From an uncultured Alphaproteobacteria bacterium (GTDB taxonomy: Bacteria > Pseudomonadota > Alphaproteobacteria > HIMB59), in NCBI GenBank assembly GCA_902546975.1, contig CACCLU010000001.1, positions 248,001-312,000 of the forward strand: DNA of 64,000 nt. Direction: 5' to 3'. The notes below the pieces were generated by a model. It was not told where the DNA came from. It did not search any database and was given only the letters and a program-made list of their open reading frames with translations. The position numbers were made by a program, and so were the translations under genes. Positions 1 to 8,433 of this stretch are shown here, in pieces (within the stretch, counting starts at the first letter, position 1; every line of letters begins with the position of its first letter).

Positions 1-1
1 T

Positions 2-1153
2 ATGGGAATAATGTTAGAAAAAACAAAAATTGCAGCCGGACTATTACATTCAATTGGTGAACTTTTTGGGACTACAAAAGGAGGTCTAGGTATTGGTGTT
101 GTGATAGTAGGTATGTTACTTGCAGCATCAACAGGCATTGTTGGTGCAACAGTTGTTACAATGGGAATGTTATCTTTACCCTCAATGATGAAAGCTGGCT
201 ATGATCAAAAAATAGCCACAGGCACAATTTGTGCTGCTGGAACATTGGGACAGATAATTCCACCTTCAATTGTTTTAGTTTTATTAGCAACAATTTTACA
301 AGGCGCGAATGAAGAAGCAGCGATGTTAGTTGGTAATTTAGCTCCAGATCCGGTTACAGCAATTGATTTATTTGCTGGTGCTATTCTACCTGGATTGATG
401 TTAGTAGTCTTATTTATAATTTTTATTTTCATATACGCTAGAATAAACCCATTAAGTTGTCCACCTGTTGAAACTACCAAGTCAAGAACTGAGATATACA
501 TTGAAGCTGCTAAATCAGTCGTGCCTCCCATAACTCTTATTGTGCTAGTTTTAGGCTCAATTTTATTTGGAATAGCTACCCCCACAGAGTCTGCATCAGT
601 TGGAGCTGTTGGAGCTGCGATAATTGCACTGTTAAAGGGTGAATTAAATTTCAAGAATATTAAAGAGACAGCTTTAGGAACTGTAAAACTTAGTTCATTT
701 GTATTTGTAATTTTAATTGGTGCCTCAATGTTTTCTCTTGTGTTTCGTGGTTTTGGTGGTGATGAAATGATAGAGCATTTTCTTGGAACTCTACCTGGTG
801 GGCTTTACGCAGCACTCATTTTAGTAATGATAGTAATTTTTCTATTAGGTTTTTTCCTAGACTATATCGAAATAATTTTCGTCATCGTTCCATTAGTTGG
901 TCCAATATTAATTGCAAACGGGGCAGACCCATTATGGTTAGGTATTCTTATTTCACTGAATTTACAAACTAGTTTTTTAACACCTCCTTTTGGATTTTCT
1001 TTATTTTTTTTAAGAGGAGTGGCCCCAAGTAGCATTAAAACTAGAAACATGTACAGAGGAGTAATTCCCTTCATTGGAATTCAGGTATTAGCTATATTAA
1101 TTGTTGGTTTTTATCCTGAAATAGCAACCTGGTTGCCAAATAAAATGTTCTGA
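2..1153 (+). CDS. dctM: TRAP transporter large permease (DctM family), 5' end outside window
   Basis: This is the large membrane subunit of a tripartite ATP-independent periplasmic transporter, which moves organic acids inward using an ion gradient. The visible 383 residues carry the conserved DctM block LLAASTGIVGATVVTMG near residues 40-54, the GTLGQIIPPSI segment, and a C-terminal SFLTPPFGFSLFFLRG segment, with many membrane helices. Family members usually have an additional N-terminal part, so the Met at position 2 is probably internal and the gene starts before the window. A DctQ small subunit would be expected upstream. The DctP-type binding protein lies just downstream on the other strand. 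Confidence 0.93.
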   Translation: MGIMLEKTKIAAGLLHSIGELFGTTKGGLGIGVVIVGMLLAASTGIVGATVVTMGMLSLPSMMKAGYDQKIATGTICAAGTLGQIIPPSIVLVLLATILQGANEEAAMLVGNLAPDPVTAIDLFAGAILPGLMLVVLFIIFIFIYARINPLSCPPVETTKSRTEIYIEAAKSVVPPITLIVLVLGSILFGIATPTESASVGAVGAAIIALLKGELNFKNIKETALGTVKLSSFVFVILIGASMFSLVFRGFGGDEMIEHFLGTLPGGLYAALILVMIVIFLLGFFLDYIEIIFVIVPLVGPILIANGADPLWLGILISLNLQTSFLTPPFGFSLFFLRGVAPSSIKTRNMYRGVIPFIGIQVLAILIVGFYPEIATWLPNKMF

Positions 1154-1160
1154 TAGATAG

Positions 1161-1197
1161 ATCATCCCCGAATAGGTATCGGGGATGATTTTAATTT
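1161..1197 (+). terminator. Intrinsic terminator after the TRAP permease gene
   Basis: A perfect 11-bp stem (1161-1171 pairs with 1179-1189) with a 7-nt loop is followed by TTTTAATTTT. It lies eight bases after the dctM stop and between two convergent genes. The T-tract is on the plus-strand side, so it mainly serves dctM. Confidence 0.8.
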
Positions 1198-1202
1198 TGA
1201 AT

Positions 1203-2330
1203 TTATGCTGATGGATAAGTAAATGGAAGGCTTCTTACTCTCATGTACTCTTTTTCAGATGTATTTGTCCATCTCAGAATTGATGATCTAAATTCAACAA
1301 TATGTGAGAAAAGAGCCTGAGAAACAGGGTCTTCCGCTGCTATTGAGCTACAAACCTCTCCTGCTCTTTGACCCAATGCATTCATAACTGGATCTGGCAA
1401 TTGTCTCATTTGAACACCATGCTCATTAATAAGTTTTTGATACGAACTATCGTTTGCAGCTTGGAACATAGATAGAACTTCCATGTTAACTGCCTTAGTT
1501 GCAATTGTGACTAGCTCTTTAGTTGCGTCATCAAGTTTTTCCCACTCAAACATATCTATTGAACAATCTAAGATAGTTGCTGGCTCATGCCATCCTGGGT
1601 TATAGTAATACTTAGCTGCTTGGTGTAATCCTTTACCTAAGTCAGCAGCAGGACCAATCCATTCTGTTGCATCAATCGCACCTGATGCAAGTGATGGAAG
1701 CACATCCGCTCCAGCCAAAAGAACTGTATTAGCGCCAAAAGATTTTAATACCTCTCCACCAAGACCAGGCATTCTGATTTTTAGACCTTCAAAGTCTGCT
1801 AGAGAATTAATTTCTTTATTAAACCAACCTCCCATCTGGTTACCAGTATTACCCATTGGAAGAAATTTTACACCGATAGCATTATAAGCTTTATCTGCTG
1901 CTTCAATTCCTCCACCATAGTAACACCATGCATTTTGTTCTTGAGCTGTTAAACCAAAAGGTAAAGCTGCAGAAAATGATGGTGCCATACTAATGTTTGT
2001 CCAATAGTAACCTGCACCGTAAGCCATTTGTGCAGCACCAGATCTTACTGCGTCCAATGACTCAAGAGGTGGTACTAATTCGCCACCATGATAAACAGTA
2101 ATTTTTAATTTATCAGAAGCATTGTTAACGTAACTTGCAAATCTATCTATTGCTTTACCAAGACCTCCTGCTTTACCAAAAGCAGAACATGCAATCCATT
2201 CCATGTGTCCACCTGATATTGCCGGTGCTGGAAATGAAGAAACTGCTGCGGCACCCAGTGCTGCAGCACCTGCACCTTTAAGGAAATTTCTTCTTTTCAT
2301 GGTCTTATTATTAGACTTCTTTTTTGCCAT
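1203..2330 (-). CDS. dctP: TRAP transporter substrate-binding protein, DctP family, Tat-type signal
   Basis: Periplasmic binding component of a TRAP transporter, 375 residues. The N-terminus has twin arginines at 13-14 in KRRNFLKGAG followed by an Ala-rich hydrophobic stretch and an APA cleavage-like site, so Tat export is likely. The body has typical DctP features, including ESLDAVRSGAAQMAYGAGYYW and the conserved ATEWIGPAADLGKGLH segment, which resembles the 2-oxo-acid or mannitol-type (TakP-like) subgroup. A strong GGAGGGG ribosome site precedes the start. It is convergent with the permease gene and may be the last gene of the acetoacetate operon, 33 bases after the EamA gene. Substrate not determinable; a carboxylate is expected. 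Confidence 0.92.
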   Translation of the reverse strand: MAKKKSNNKTMKRRNFLKGAGAAALGAAAVSSFPAPAISGGHMEWIACSAFGKAGGLGKAIDRFASYVNNASDKLKITVYHGGELVPPLESLDAVRSGAAQMAYGAGYYWTNISMAPSFSAALPFGLTAQEQNAWCYYGGGIEAADKAYNAIGVKFLPMGNTGNQMGGWFNKEINSLADFEGLKIRMPGLGGEVLKSFGANTVLLAGADVLPSLASGAIDATEWIGPAADLGKGLHQAAKYYYNPGWHEPATILDCSIDMFEWEKLDDATKELVTIATKAVNMEVLSMFQAANDSSYQKLINEHGVQMRQLPDPVMNALGQRAGEVCSSIAAEDPVSQALFSHIVEFRSSILRWTNTSEKEYMRVRSLPFTYPSA

Positions 2331-2363
2331 AAATATTCCCCTCCTAAATTAAGAAATAATTAA

Positions 2364-3254
2364 TTATTTTTTATTAGCTATCATTATACCAACAATCACA
2401 GATAAAATTCCAGCGTAATGATAACCCTGAAGTGTTTCTTGAAAGACTAAATATGCAAGAATCCCGCCAAAAATAGGCATTAAGTGGAGAAAAGGGCCTG
2501 ATTTATTTGGGCCAATTAAAGCCACTCCAGTATTCCAACAAATATATGACAAGATGCTAGGAAAAGTTCCGGTATAGCCAATTACTAATAAGGTTTTGTG
2601 GTCAAATATTATGAAATTGTTTTGGATTATAACGTCATATAAATAAACAGGTAAGAGTAAGATTACTGTAAATACAAATGATAAATATAAAAAACTAAAT
2701 CCTGAAACACCTGTTTCATTTTTTTTTAGAAATATTGAATACAATGCCCAAGATATAACAGCAAGTAGAATGAATAAATCTCCAGAGTAAAATTTTGAAT
2801 CAAATATATTTTGATAGTTACCTTTTGTTATAACATAGCTAACACCAATAAGAGATAAAATGACACCTAACATTTGAAACAAGTTTGTTTGGTTTTTATA
2901 AATCAATTTGTTTAGAAGGATTATCAACATGGGGGTTGTCGAAATAACTAATAAAGAATTAATAACAGTTGTCGCTGTTAGACCAATATAAGTTAATGTG
3001 TTAAAAAGTGTTGGACCAGTTAAAATGATCAAAAAAACCATTCCTGGTTGTTTTTTTAAAAGGGGTAAGTCAACTAAAGCATTTTTTAAACAAAAGGGAG
3101 TTAAAATAATTAAAGCTATTACCCACCTATAAAAAGATAACGATAAGGGTGATACTAAATCCTCGACTGAAGATAATCTTCCTACTATAAAATTGCCTGA
3201 CCAAAATAAGGAGGCAAAACATAAAAATATCGCTGCTTTAAGAGAAACACTCAC
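2364..3254 (-). CDS. EamA/DMT family membrane transporter
   Basis: A 296-residue drug/metabolite transporter-type membrane protein with about ten hydrophobic helices in two EamA repeats (roughly residues 5-143 and 155-293). The first half begins with the usual FWSGNFIVGR signature and the second ends with GGILAYLVFQETLQGYHYAGILSVIVG-like helices (described here in part). Such proteins usually export metabolites, but the substrate cannot be read from sequence. It starts nine bases after the thiolase stop, so co-transcription with the acetoacetate genes is likely. Confidence 0.85.
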   Translation of the reverse strand: MSVSLKAAIFLCFASLFWSGNFIVGRLSSVEDLVSPLSLSFYRWVIALIILTPFCLKNALVDLPLLKKQPGMVFLIILTGPTLFNTLTYIGLTATTVINSLLVISTTPMLIILLNKLIYKNQTNLFQMLGVILSLIGVSYVITKGNYQNIFDSKFYSGDLFILLAVISWALYSIFLKKNETGVSGFSFLYLSFVFTVILLLPVYLYDVIIQNNFIIFDHKTLLVIGYTGTFPSILSYICWNTGVALIGPNKSGPFLHLMPIFGGILAYLVFQETLQGYHYAGILSVIVGIMIANKK

Positions 3255-3263
3255 TTAGATTTT

Positions 3264-4415
3264 TTATTTTAAATTTTCAACAGCAATTGCTAGACCTTGA
3301 CCACCACCGATACACATACTTGCAACACCAAACTTTTGTTTTGTTCTTCTAAGTTGATGAGACAAGGTTGTAATAATTCTTGCACCTGAACAGCCAATGG
3401 GGTGTCCTAATGCAATAGCGCCCCCAGCAATATTTAATTTACTTGGATCAATCTTTAAAGATCTTTGGACAGCAACTGAAGTTGCAGCAAACGCCTCATT
3501 GACCTCAACCAAATTAAAATAGTTAATATTTACACTCATTTTCTTCATTAATTTCTTTATAGCTGTAATTGGAGTAACACCCATATAATCGGGATTGCCC
3601 GCTGAGGACGCCCAAGATAGTACTTTTGCTATTGGTTTAATTTTGTTAGAAGTTACATATTTTTCTGAAGCTAGAGCCAAAAAACTAGCTCCATCATTTA
3701 ATGAAGAGGCATTTCCAGCAGTAACTGTTCCAGATTTTTTAAAAACAGCTTTTAATTGGCTTAATTTTGGCAAAGTCGTGTCTTTTCGAATTTCATCTTT
3801 AAGAGATGTTTTTGTCAATTCGTTTTTGAAGTAATTATTTTTAATTGCCTTATAAGTTTTTAGATAAGACTGATAAGCAAATTGATCTTGGTCTTGTCTT
3901 GTAACATTATATTTTCTTGAAACGTTTTCAGCTGTTATGCCCATATGTTCTTTTGAAAAAGCATCTGTTAGGCCATCGTTAACTAAAGTGTCTATAAAGA
4001 TATTGTTTCCTAATTTTTTTTCTCCAGTTCTACTCAGATACGCGTGGCGTGCCCTGGACATACTTTCTTGACCACCAACAATTAATAAATTTGACTCGCC
4101 GGAATAAATTTTAGATGAACCATCTATTGTAGCTCTCATACCACTTCCACAAACTTGATTTACTACATAAGCAAAGGATGTCTGTTGCATTCCGGAACCT
4201 AGTGCAACTTGCCTTGCTGTATTCATTCCTAGTCCACTAGTTAATACTTGTCCTAAAATTAATCCTTCAACTTCTTTAGTATTGATTGTTTTATTTCTAT
4301 CAAATAATTCTTTGAGACAAGAGGTTCCTAATTCTACTGATTCAGTTTTTTTGTAATTACCTAGATAAGCTCCTATTGGTGTTCTAACTGCATCGATTAT
4401 AAAAACATCACTCAT
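3264..4415 (-). CDS. Acetyl-CoA acetyltransferase (thiolase)
   Basis: Degradative/biosynthetic thiolase of 383 residues that interconverts acetoacetyl-CoA plus CoA and two acetyl-CoA. The nucleophilic Cys is C89 in NQVCGSGMR; the catalytic His is H338 in ALGHPIGCSGAR and the second Cys is C368 in MCIGGGQG, matching the spacing of AtoB/PhaA enzymes. The start overlaps the end of the acetoacetyl-CoA synthetase gene by eight bases. In this setting it most likely splits acetoacetyl-CoA made by the upstream ligase into acetyl-CoA for central metabolism. Confidence 0.95.
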   Translation of the reverse strand: MSDVFIIDAVRTPIGAYLGNYKKTESVELGTSCLKELFDRNKTINTKEVEGLILGQVLTSGLGMNTARQVALGSGMQQTSFAYVVNQVCGSGMRATIDGSSKIYSGESNLLIVGGQESMSRARHAYLSRTGEKKLGNNIFIDTLVNDGLTDAFSKEHMGITAENVSRKYNVTRQDQDQFAYQSYLKTYKAIKNNYFKNELTKTSLKDEIRKDTTLPKLSQLKAVFKKSGTVTAGNASSLNDGASFLALASEKYVTSNKIKPIAKVLSWASSAGNPDYMGVTPITAIKKLMKKMSVNINYFNLVEVNEAFAATSVAVQRSLKIDPSKLNIAGGAIALGHPIGCSGARIITTLSHQLRRTKQKFGVASMCIGGGQGLAIAVENLK

Positions 4416-6324
4416 TAATATTTATCCTTCTGTATTCAATTATTGACTCAGGATTTGCCAACGATCCCAAGTTCTGCACTTTATCATTATTGATAATTTT
4501 TTTGACAAGTATTTCAGAGTTTTTACCACTTTTTGTTCTTGGAATGTCTTTAACTATAAATATTTTCCAAGGAACATGCCTTGGACTAAGCGATGTCTTG
4601 AGGTGTTTTTTCACTATTGTATTAAAATCAACATTAATTTTTGTGTTTAACAATTTCAAAAAAAGGACAATTTTTTCATCATTTTTAGTCAAATAACCTG
4701 TTGCCAAACAGTCCTCAATCCAATGAAATTTTTGTAAGCAACTGTATATTTCACCTGTTCCTATTCTAACACCACCTGGATTTAAAGTAGCATCTGACCT
4801 TCCAAAAATTACATAACCTCCATTTTTTGTTTTTTTCACATAATCTCCATGAGACCATATGTTTGGAAATTTTTTAAAATATGCGGATTTATATTTATTA
4901 TTCATTCTGTCATTCCAAAAATAAATTGGCTTAGAGGGAAAAGGAGTCTTGCAAACTAGTTCTCCTGTCTTTTTGGTTGGCTTGCCATTATCATTGAAAA
5001 CATCAATATCCATACCCAAGCCTGGTCCTTGAATTTCACCTGAATAAACAGGTAAAGTTGGTATTCCTAACATAAAACACGAAACTATGTCTGTACCGCC
5101 ACTCACCGAATGTATAAAAGATTTTGAATTTAAACTTTTATTAATAAATTTAAAAGTGTCTGGGCTTAGAGGAGAGCCAGTTGATATAAAACAATTAATT
5201 TTTTTTAAAATATCTTTTTTATTTGATTTATAATTATTCTGGATAGTTTCATAAACTTTTGCTCCCGCACCTAGCATTGTTGAATTAGTATCTTTTGTAA
5301 TATTGATAACTCGATTTATATTTGGATAAAATGGGGAGCCATCATAAAGAACGATTGAGGAACCCAGTAGTAAGTTTGAAACTGTCCAGTTCCACATCAT
5401 CCACCCGCAAGTAGTTAAGAAAAGCATTTTATCTTCAGATTTAACATTTGTGTGTATTGATAGTTCTTTTAAATGTTGAAGGAGTGAGCCTCCGTGGCCG
5501 TGCGTAATACACTTGGGAAGCCCTGTCGTTCCACTAGAAAATAAAACATATAGCGGATGATTAAAGCTCAATGATATATTTTTATTTAGTTTTAAATATT
5601 TTTTGTGATTGTAAATTTTTTTTAATTCAGAAGTGTTATTATTTGAAGGATAACTAGTTTTTAAAATTAGTGGATTATTTAAATTTGCTTTTAATGTTTT
5701 TAAGTTTTTTGAATATTGAAATTTCTTGCCGTTATAAAAATAATAGTCAGCAACAATTAAAAGCTTAGGCTTAAGCTGGGAAAATCTGTCAATCACTGCT
5801 TGTGTTCCAAAGTCAGCAGAGCAAGAAGACCAAACTGCACCAATTTTTGCTGCAGAAAGGAAGCTTATTACTGTATCAGGTATATTTGGCAGATATCCAA
5901 CAATTACATCGCCTTTTTTAATGCCTTTATCTCTAAAAAAATTGCTTAATGCATTAATTCTTTTATTTAAATCACTATAAATAATTTTTTCGCTGAATTT
6001 GTTTTCTCCAATAAATTCAATGGCCAAATCTGATGAATTATTTTTAGAAATTAAATCGTAATAATTAAGATTACTGTTATCAAAAAAAATTGAATTCCAA
6101 AAAGATTTTTTTTTGTAAGCTTTAAAAAATCTTTTCCTCTCAAGGTCGATATTAAAATACTCAACTATAGACTCCCAAAACTCACCAGGATTCTTATTAG
6201 TCCATAACCAAAGCTTGTTATAATTTAAAAATTTCTTAGAAAATTTTTGTTCTAAATATGTCTGAAATTTATAAAGGTTAGTAGTTTTAATAAATTTTCT
6301 ACTTGGCTCAAATAACTTATCCAT
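4408..6324 (-). CDS. aacS: Acetoacetyl-CoA synthetase (acetoacetate-CoA ligase)
   Basis: ANL-superfamily ligase of 638 residues, near the usual 640-660 for AacS, that activates acetoacetate with ATP and CoA. The AMP-binding P-loop is LFSSGTTGLPKCITHG at about residue 265, followed by the AacS-type region around CGWMMWNWTVSNLL; HGDYV and a C-terminal PRTKSGKNSE with the adenylation Lys are present. The N-terminal GEFWESIVEYFNID block is the usual acetyl-CoA-synthetase N-domain. It overlaps both neighbours by eight bases, so the three genes are translationally linked. Cytosolic; provides acetoacetyl-CoA to the thiolase. Confidence 0.94.
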   Translation of the reverse strand: MDKLFEPSRKFIKTTNLYKFQTYLEQKFSKKFLNYNKLWLWTNKNPGEFWESIVEYFNIDLERKRFFKAYKKKSFWNSIFFDNSNLNYYDLISKNNSSDLAIEFIGENKFSEKIIYSDLNKRINALSNFFRDKGIKKGDVIVGYLPNIPDTVISFLSAAKIGAVWSSCSADFGTQAVIDRFSQLKPKLLIVADYYFYNGKKFQYSKNLKTLKANLNNPLILKTSYPSNNNTSELKKIYNHKKYLKLNKNISLSFNHPLYVLFSSGTTGLPKCITHGHGGSLLQHLKELSIHTNVKSEDKMLFLTTCGWMMWNWTVSNLLLGSSIVLYDGSPFYPNINRVINITKDTNSTMLGAGAKVYETIQNNYKSNKKDILKKINCFISTGSPLSPDTFKFINKSLNSKSFIHSVSGGTDIVSCFMLGIPTLPVYSGEIQGPGLGMDIDVFNDNGKPTKKTGELVCKTPFPSKPIYFWNDRMNNKYKSAYFKKFPNIWSHGDYVKKTKNGGYVIFGRSDATLNPGGVRIGTGEIYSCLQKFHWIEDCLATGYLTKNDEKIVLFLKLLNTKINVDFNTIVKKHLKTSLSPRHVPWKIFIVKDIPRTKSGKNSEILVKKIINNDKVQNLGSLANPESIIEYRRININE

Positions 6325-6715
6325 CTTTGTTTTTCATTAATCGTTGAAGGTCATCTGGTATTTTACTTGGAGCTCCTTGAGAATTGACGCAAACCATCAA
6401 AATTTTTGATTTAAAAATAATATTATTTTGTTTGTAAATATTTTGTTCGAGCTCAAATGATGCATTTTTAAGAGACAAAATATTGCTTTTAACAGTTAAT
6501 TGATCCTCTAGTTTGCATGACTCAATATAATCACATTCGATCTTTTTTACTAAAAAAAGTCGATCATGATCTTTCAATAAAGAATTAAGTGTAAATCCCA
6601 ACTCATTGATGATTTCAGTGCGGGCTCTTTCAATAAATTTTAAATAATTTGCGTAATATACAACTCCACCAGAGTCTGTGTCTTCATAATATATTTTGAA
6701 GTTGTATTGGAACAT
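6317..6715 (-). CDS. YbgC-like acyl-CoA thioesterase (hotdog fold)
   Basis: A 132-residue single-hotdog thioesterase of the YbgC/4-hydroxybenzoyl-CoA thioesterase family. The active-site region EDTDSGGVVYYANYLKFIER starts at residue 11. In most proteobacteria YbgC sits with tol-pal; no tol-pal gene is seen in this window. Here it overlaps acetoacetyl-CoA synthetase by eight bases, which suggests a role in short-chain acyl-CoA metabolism, though this is inference. Its ATG shares one base with the stop of a 26-codon upstream frame (TAATG). Confidence 0.88.
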   Translation of the reverse strand: MFQYNFKIYYEDTDSGGVVYYANYLKFIERARTEIINELGFTLNSLLKDHDRLFLVKKIECDYIESCKLEDQLTVKSNILSLKNASFELEQNIYKQNNIIFKSKILMVCVNSQGAPSKIPDDLQRLMKNKDG

Positions 6716-6795
6716 TAAGTAGTCAGACCTAAATACAATATATAAGTTATAATAATTATAACTATTCCAAATATTAAATATCTATATTCATTCAT
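6715..6795 (-). CDS. Possible 26-aa small membrane protein coupled to the thioesterase
   Basis: A frame of 26 codons starts with ATG at 6795 and ends in TAA that overlaps the thioesterase ATG as TAATG. The product MNEYRYLIFGIVIIIITYIL plus six residues is one hydrophobic helix with a short charged N-terminus. A 19-base perfect palindrome (arms 6745-6753 and 6755-6763) lies inside it and would fold in the mRNA. There is no good ribosome site. AT-rich DNA yields Ile-rich frames by chance, so this remains tentative; the exact stop/start overlap is the main support. Confidence 0.3.
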   Translation of the reverse strand: MNEYRYLIFGIVIIIITYILYLGLTT

Positions 6796-6822
6796 TGAAT
6801 TAAATACCTATTATAGAAATAC

Positions 6823-7038
6823 TTAAGATATTTTTTCTCTCTTAAAATAATAAATCATTTTGTGTTTTGAAGGGATATCAGATTTATCCTTAATTACATT
6901 GACCAACTCCCAACCTTCTTTTCCACCTTTATTAAGCCAGTCATTTTCCGACTTTAATTCTTCATCATCTAAATATTGGGTATAAATTCTATACTCCCAC
7001 TTTGAATGTTCTTTTTTATCGAAAGTTGGGTTAATCAT
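6823..7038 (-). CDS. DUF4177-like small protein
   Basis: A 71-residue protein with the pattern of the DUF4177 family: WEYRIYTQYL near residue 14, GGKEGWELVNVI near 38, and a final YYFKRE strand. These proteins form small beta-alpha folds of unknown role. No signal peptide. It is 11 bases downstream of another small leftward gene, and both may share a transcript with the polysaccharide-lyase-like gene. Confidence 0.65.
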   Translation of the reverse strand: MINPTFDKKEHSKWEYRIYTQYLDDEELKSENDWLNKGGKEGWELVNVIKDKSDIPSKHKMIYYFKREKIS

Positions 7039-7049
7039 TTCTTTATAAC

Positions 7050-7286
7050 TTACGCATTTAAATTATAGAAAAACCATACTGCAGATAAACACCAAAGTGT
7101 TAAAAAAATCTTACCTAGTTTATCTGCCTTTTTAAAATGTGATTTCATTTCATTAAGCTGAGCTACATTTTGCCCGTCTTGTTTTTGAGAGTCCTTTAAT
7201 TTTTTTTGGTAAAAAAATTTGTATATATTTATTGCACAAGTCCATCCTGTTAGTATGTAAAAAATAGAGCTAGATAAAGTTGTCAT
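7050..7286 (-). CDS. Small membrane protein of unknown function
   Basis: A 78-residue protein that I do not recognise. It has two hydrophobic segments, about residues 5-25 and 58-75, separated by a charged hydrophilic stretch with many Lys and Gln. A two-helix inner-membrane protein is likely. It lies between a DUF4177-like gene and the lyase-like gene on the same strand. Confidence 0.55.
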   Translation of the reverse strand: MTTLSSSIFYILTGWTCAINIYKFFYQKKLKDSQKQDGQNVAQLNEMKSHFKKADKLGKIFLTLWCLSAVWFFYNLNA

Positions 7287-7327
7287 CTTTCTAATATAAA
7301 CCTACTCCATAGTTCTTGCTAGTTTTA

Positions 7328-8260
7328 TCAATCTTTATATTGGATAAAAGTAGGTTTTATAACCTGATTATCATAGTCTGCGATAGAGTCACATGAGTAC
7401 CCTAAGTCATTTAACAATTCAGAAAAGTTTTTATCTGTGCATTTTTTTGCTCTAGCAATTCCATCATACCAAGCTGTGATTTTACCGTTAAAACCTTTAG
7501 GAGCATTATTTTGGTATATACCATATCGAAAAGAAGGTCCGTAAGATTTACCATTGTAAGAATAAATATTAGTTATAAATCCCTCTTCAACATATTTTAA
7601 ATCTCCATTTATATATAGTTTTAGAAATCCATCGTTGCCCCAACTTGCATGAATAATTACATCATGCCATTGGTTAAATAAAATATTTTCTGGAATTACC
7701 GTTGCAGTCTCATCGGTCTCTACAACAGTTTTTTTTGTACAGTGCGTTCTATTAATGGCTAACCCTTTATATGTCTTCTTATATTGAAATATGAAAACGT
7801 TTTCAGAACCATTATCTCTGCAGTGTGAAAAAACTTTATTTTCATATGATAATTTCATTTGTCCAAATTGAATTAAATGATTGTCAATTTCTTCATGAGT
7901 AGTTGACGAATAAGTAAGCTCAGAATTGTCTATAAAAAATGACCATGCATACCAATTTTCTCCTCTCTCTTTTGTATTTATATAAGTCTCAGTTCTTCCA
8001 AAAGAACCCTTAAATTTTCCCCTCTCACAATCAAAGTCTTTACAGTCAAGTGCTCTAAACTCAAATTTGTGTGATGACTCACCAAGTCTTGAAAATTCAG
8101 TATCGACGCTTTGACTCCAATCTTTACCAGCATCTAATCCATGTTTTTCAATAGTTGGCCAACCAATACCCTTGTAACTTCCAACTTGCTCTCCATTTTT
8201 AAATGTTAATCCCCAACTCAAACTAGGGATTAATAACAATAGGGCTAAGAAGGTTTTCAT
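7328..8260 (-). CDS. Secreted polysaccharide-lyase-like protein (concanavalin-like fold)
   Basis: A 310-residue protein with a signal peptide (Lys at 2, hydrophobic 4-16, cleavage near SLSWG). The body resembles the heparin-lyase-I type Polysacc_lyase family (PF14099): an ENWYAWSFFID strand, an HLIQFGQMK strand in place of the usual QFH segment, WHDVIIHASWGNDGFLKLYING, and a closing FRYGIYQNN with AWYDGI. Several Cys suggest disulfides. A role in binding or cutting acidic glycans at the cell surface or in the periplasm is possible, but catalytic residues were not identified, so the assignment is by fold pattern only. Confidence 0.6.
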   Translation of the reverse strand: MKTFLALLLLIPSLSWGLTFKNGEQVGSYKGIGWPTIEKHGLDAGKDWSQSVDTEFSRLGESSHKFEFRALDCKDFDCERGKFKGSFGRTETYINTKERGENWYAWSFFIDNSELTYSSTTHEEIDNHLIQFGQMKLSYENKVFSHCRDNGSENVFIFQYKKTYKGLAINRTHCTKKTVVETDETATVIPENILFNQWHDVIIHASWGNDGFLKLYINGDLKYVEEGFITNIYSYNGKSYGPSFRYGIYQNNAPKGFNGKITAWYDGIARAKKCTDKNFSELLNDLGYSCDSIADYDNQVIKPTFIQYKD

Positions 8261-8351
8261 TAATAAAATTATATCTTTAGTGTCCCATATTTGTCCCTTA
8301 AAAAAATATATCCTCTATGAATTAATTAAAAAGTTAATAAAATCAATAATT

Positions 8352-8426
8352 GGTTCCGTGGTGTAACGGATAGCACAAATGACTTCGGATCATTTAGTCA
8401 GGGTTCGAATCCTTGCGGAACCGCCA
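8352..8426 (+). tRNA. tRNA-Arg (anticodon UCG), CCA encoded
   Basis: Cloverleaf: acceptor GGTTCCG (8352-8358) pairs with CGGAACC (8416-8422), discriminator G and CCA follow. The anticodon stem AATGA/TCATT encloses loop CTTCGGA, giving anticodon TCG. The T arm has TTCGAAT. It reads CGA/CGG Arg codons. Confidence 0.95.
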
Positions 8427-8433
8427 ATCTAAT

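Noticed and set aside
8352-8426. tRNA gene as an integration site with the EF-hand gene as cargo
   Set aside because: No integrase, no direct repeat of the tRNA 3' end and no phage genes were found nearby.
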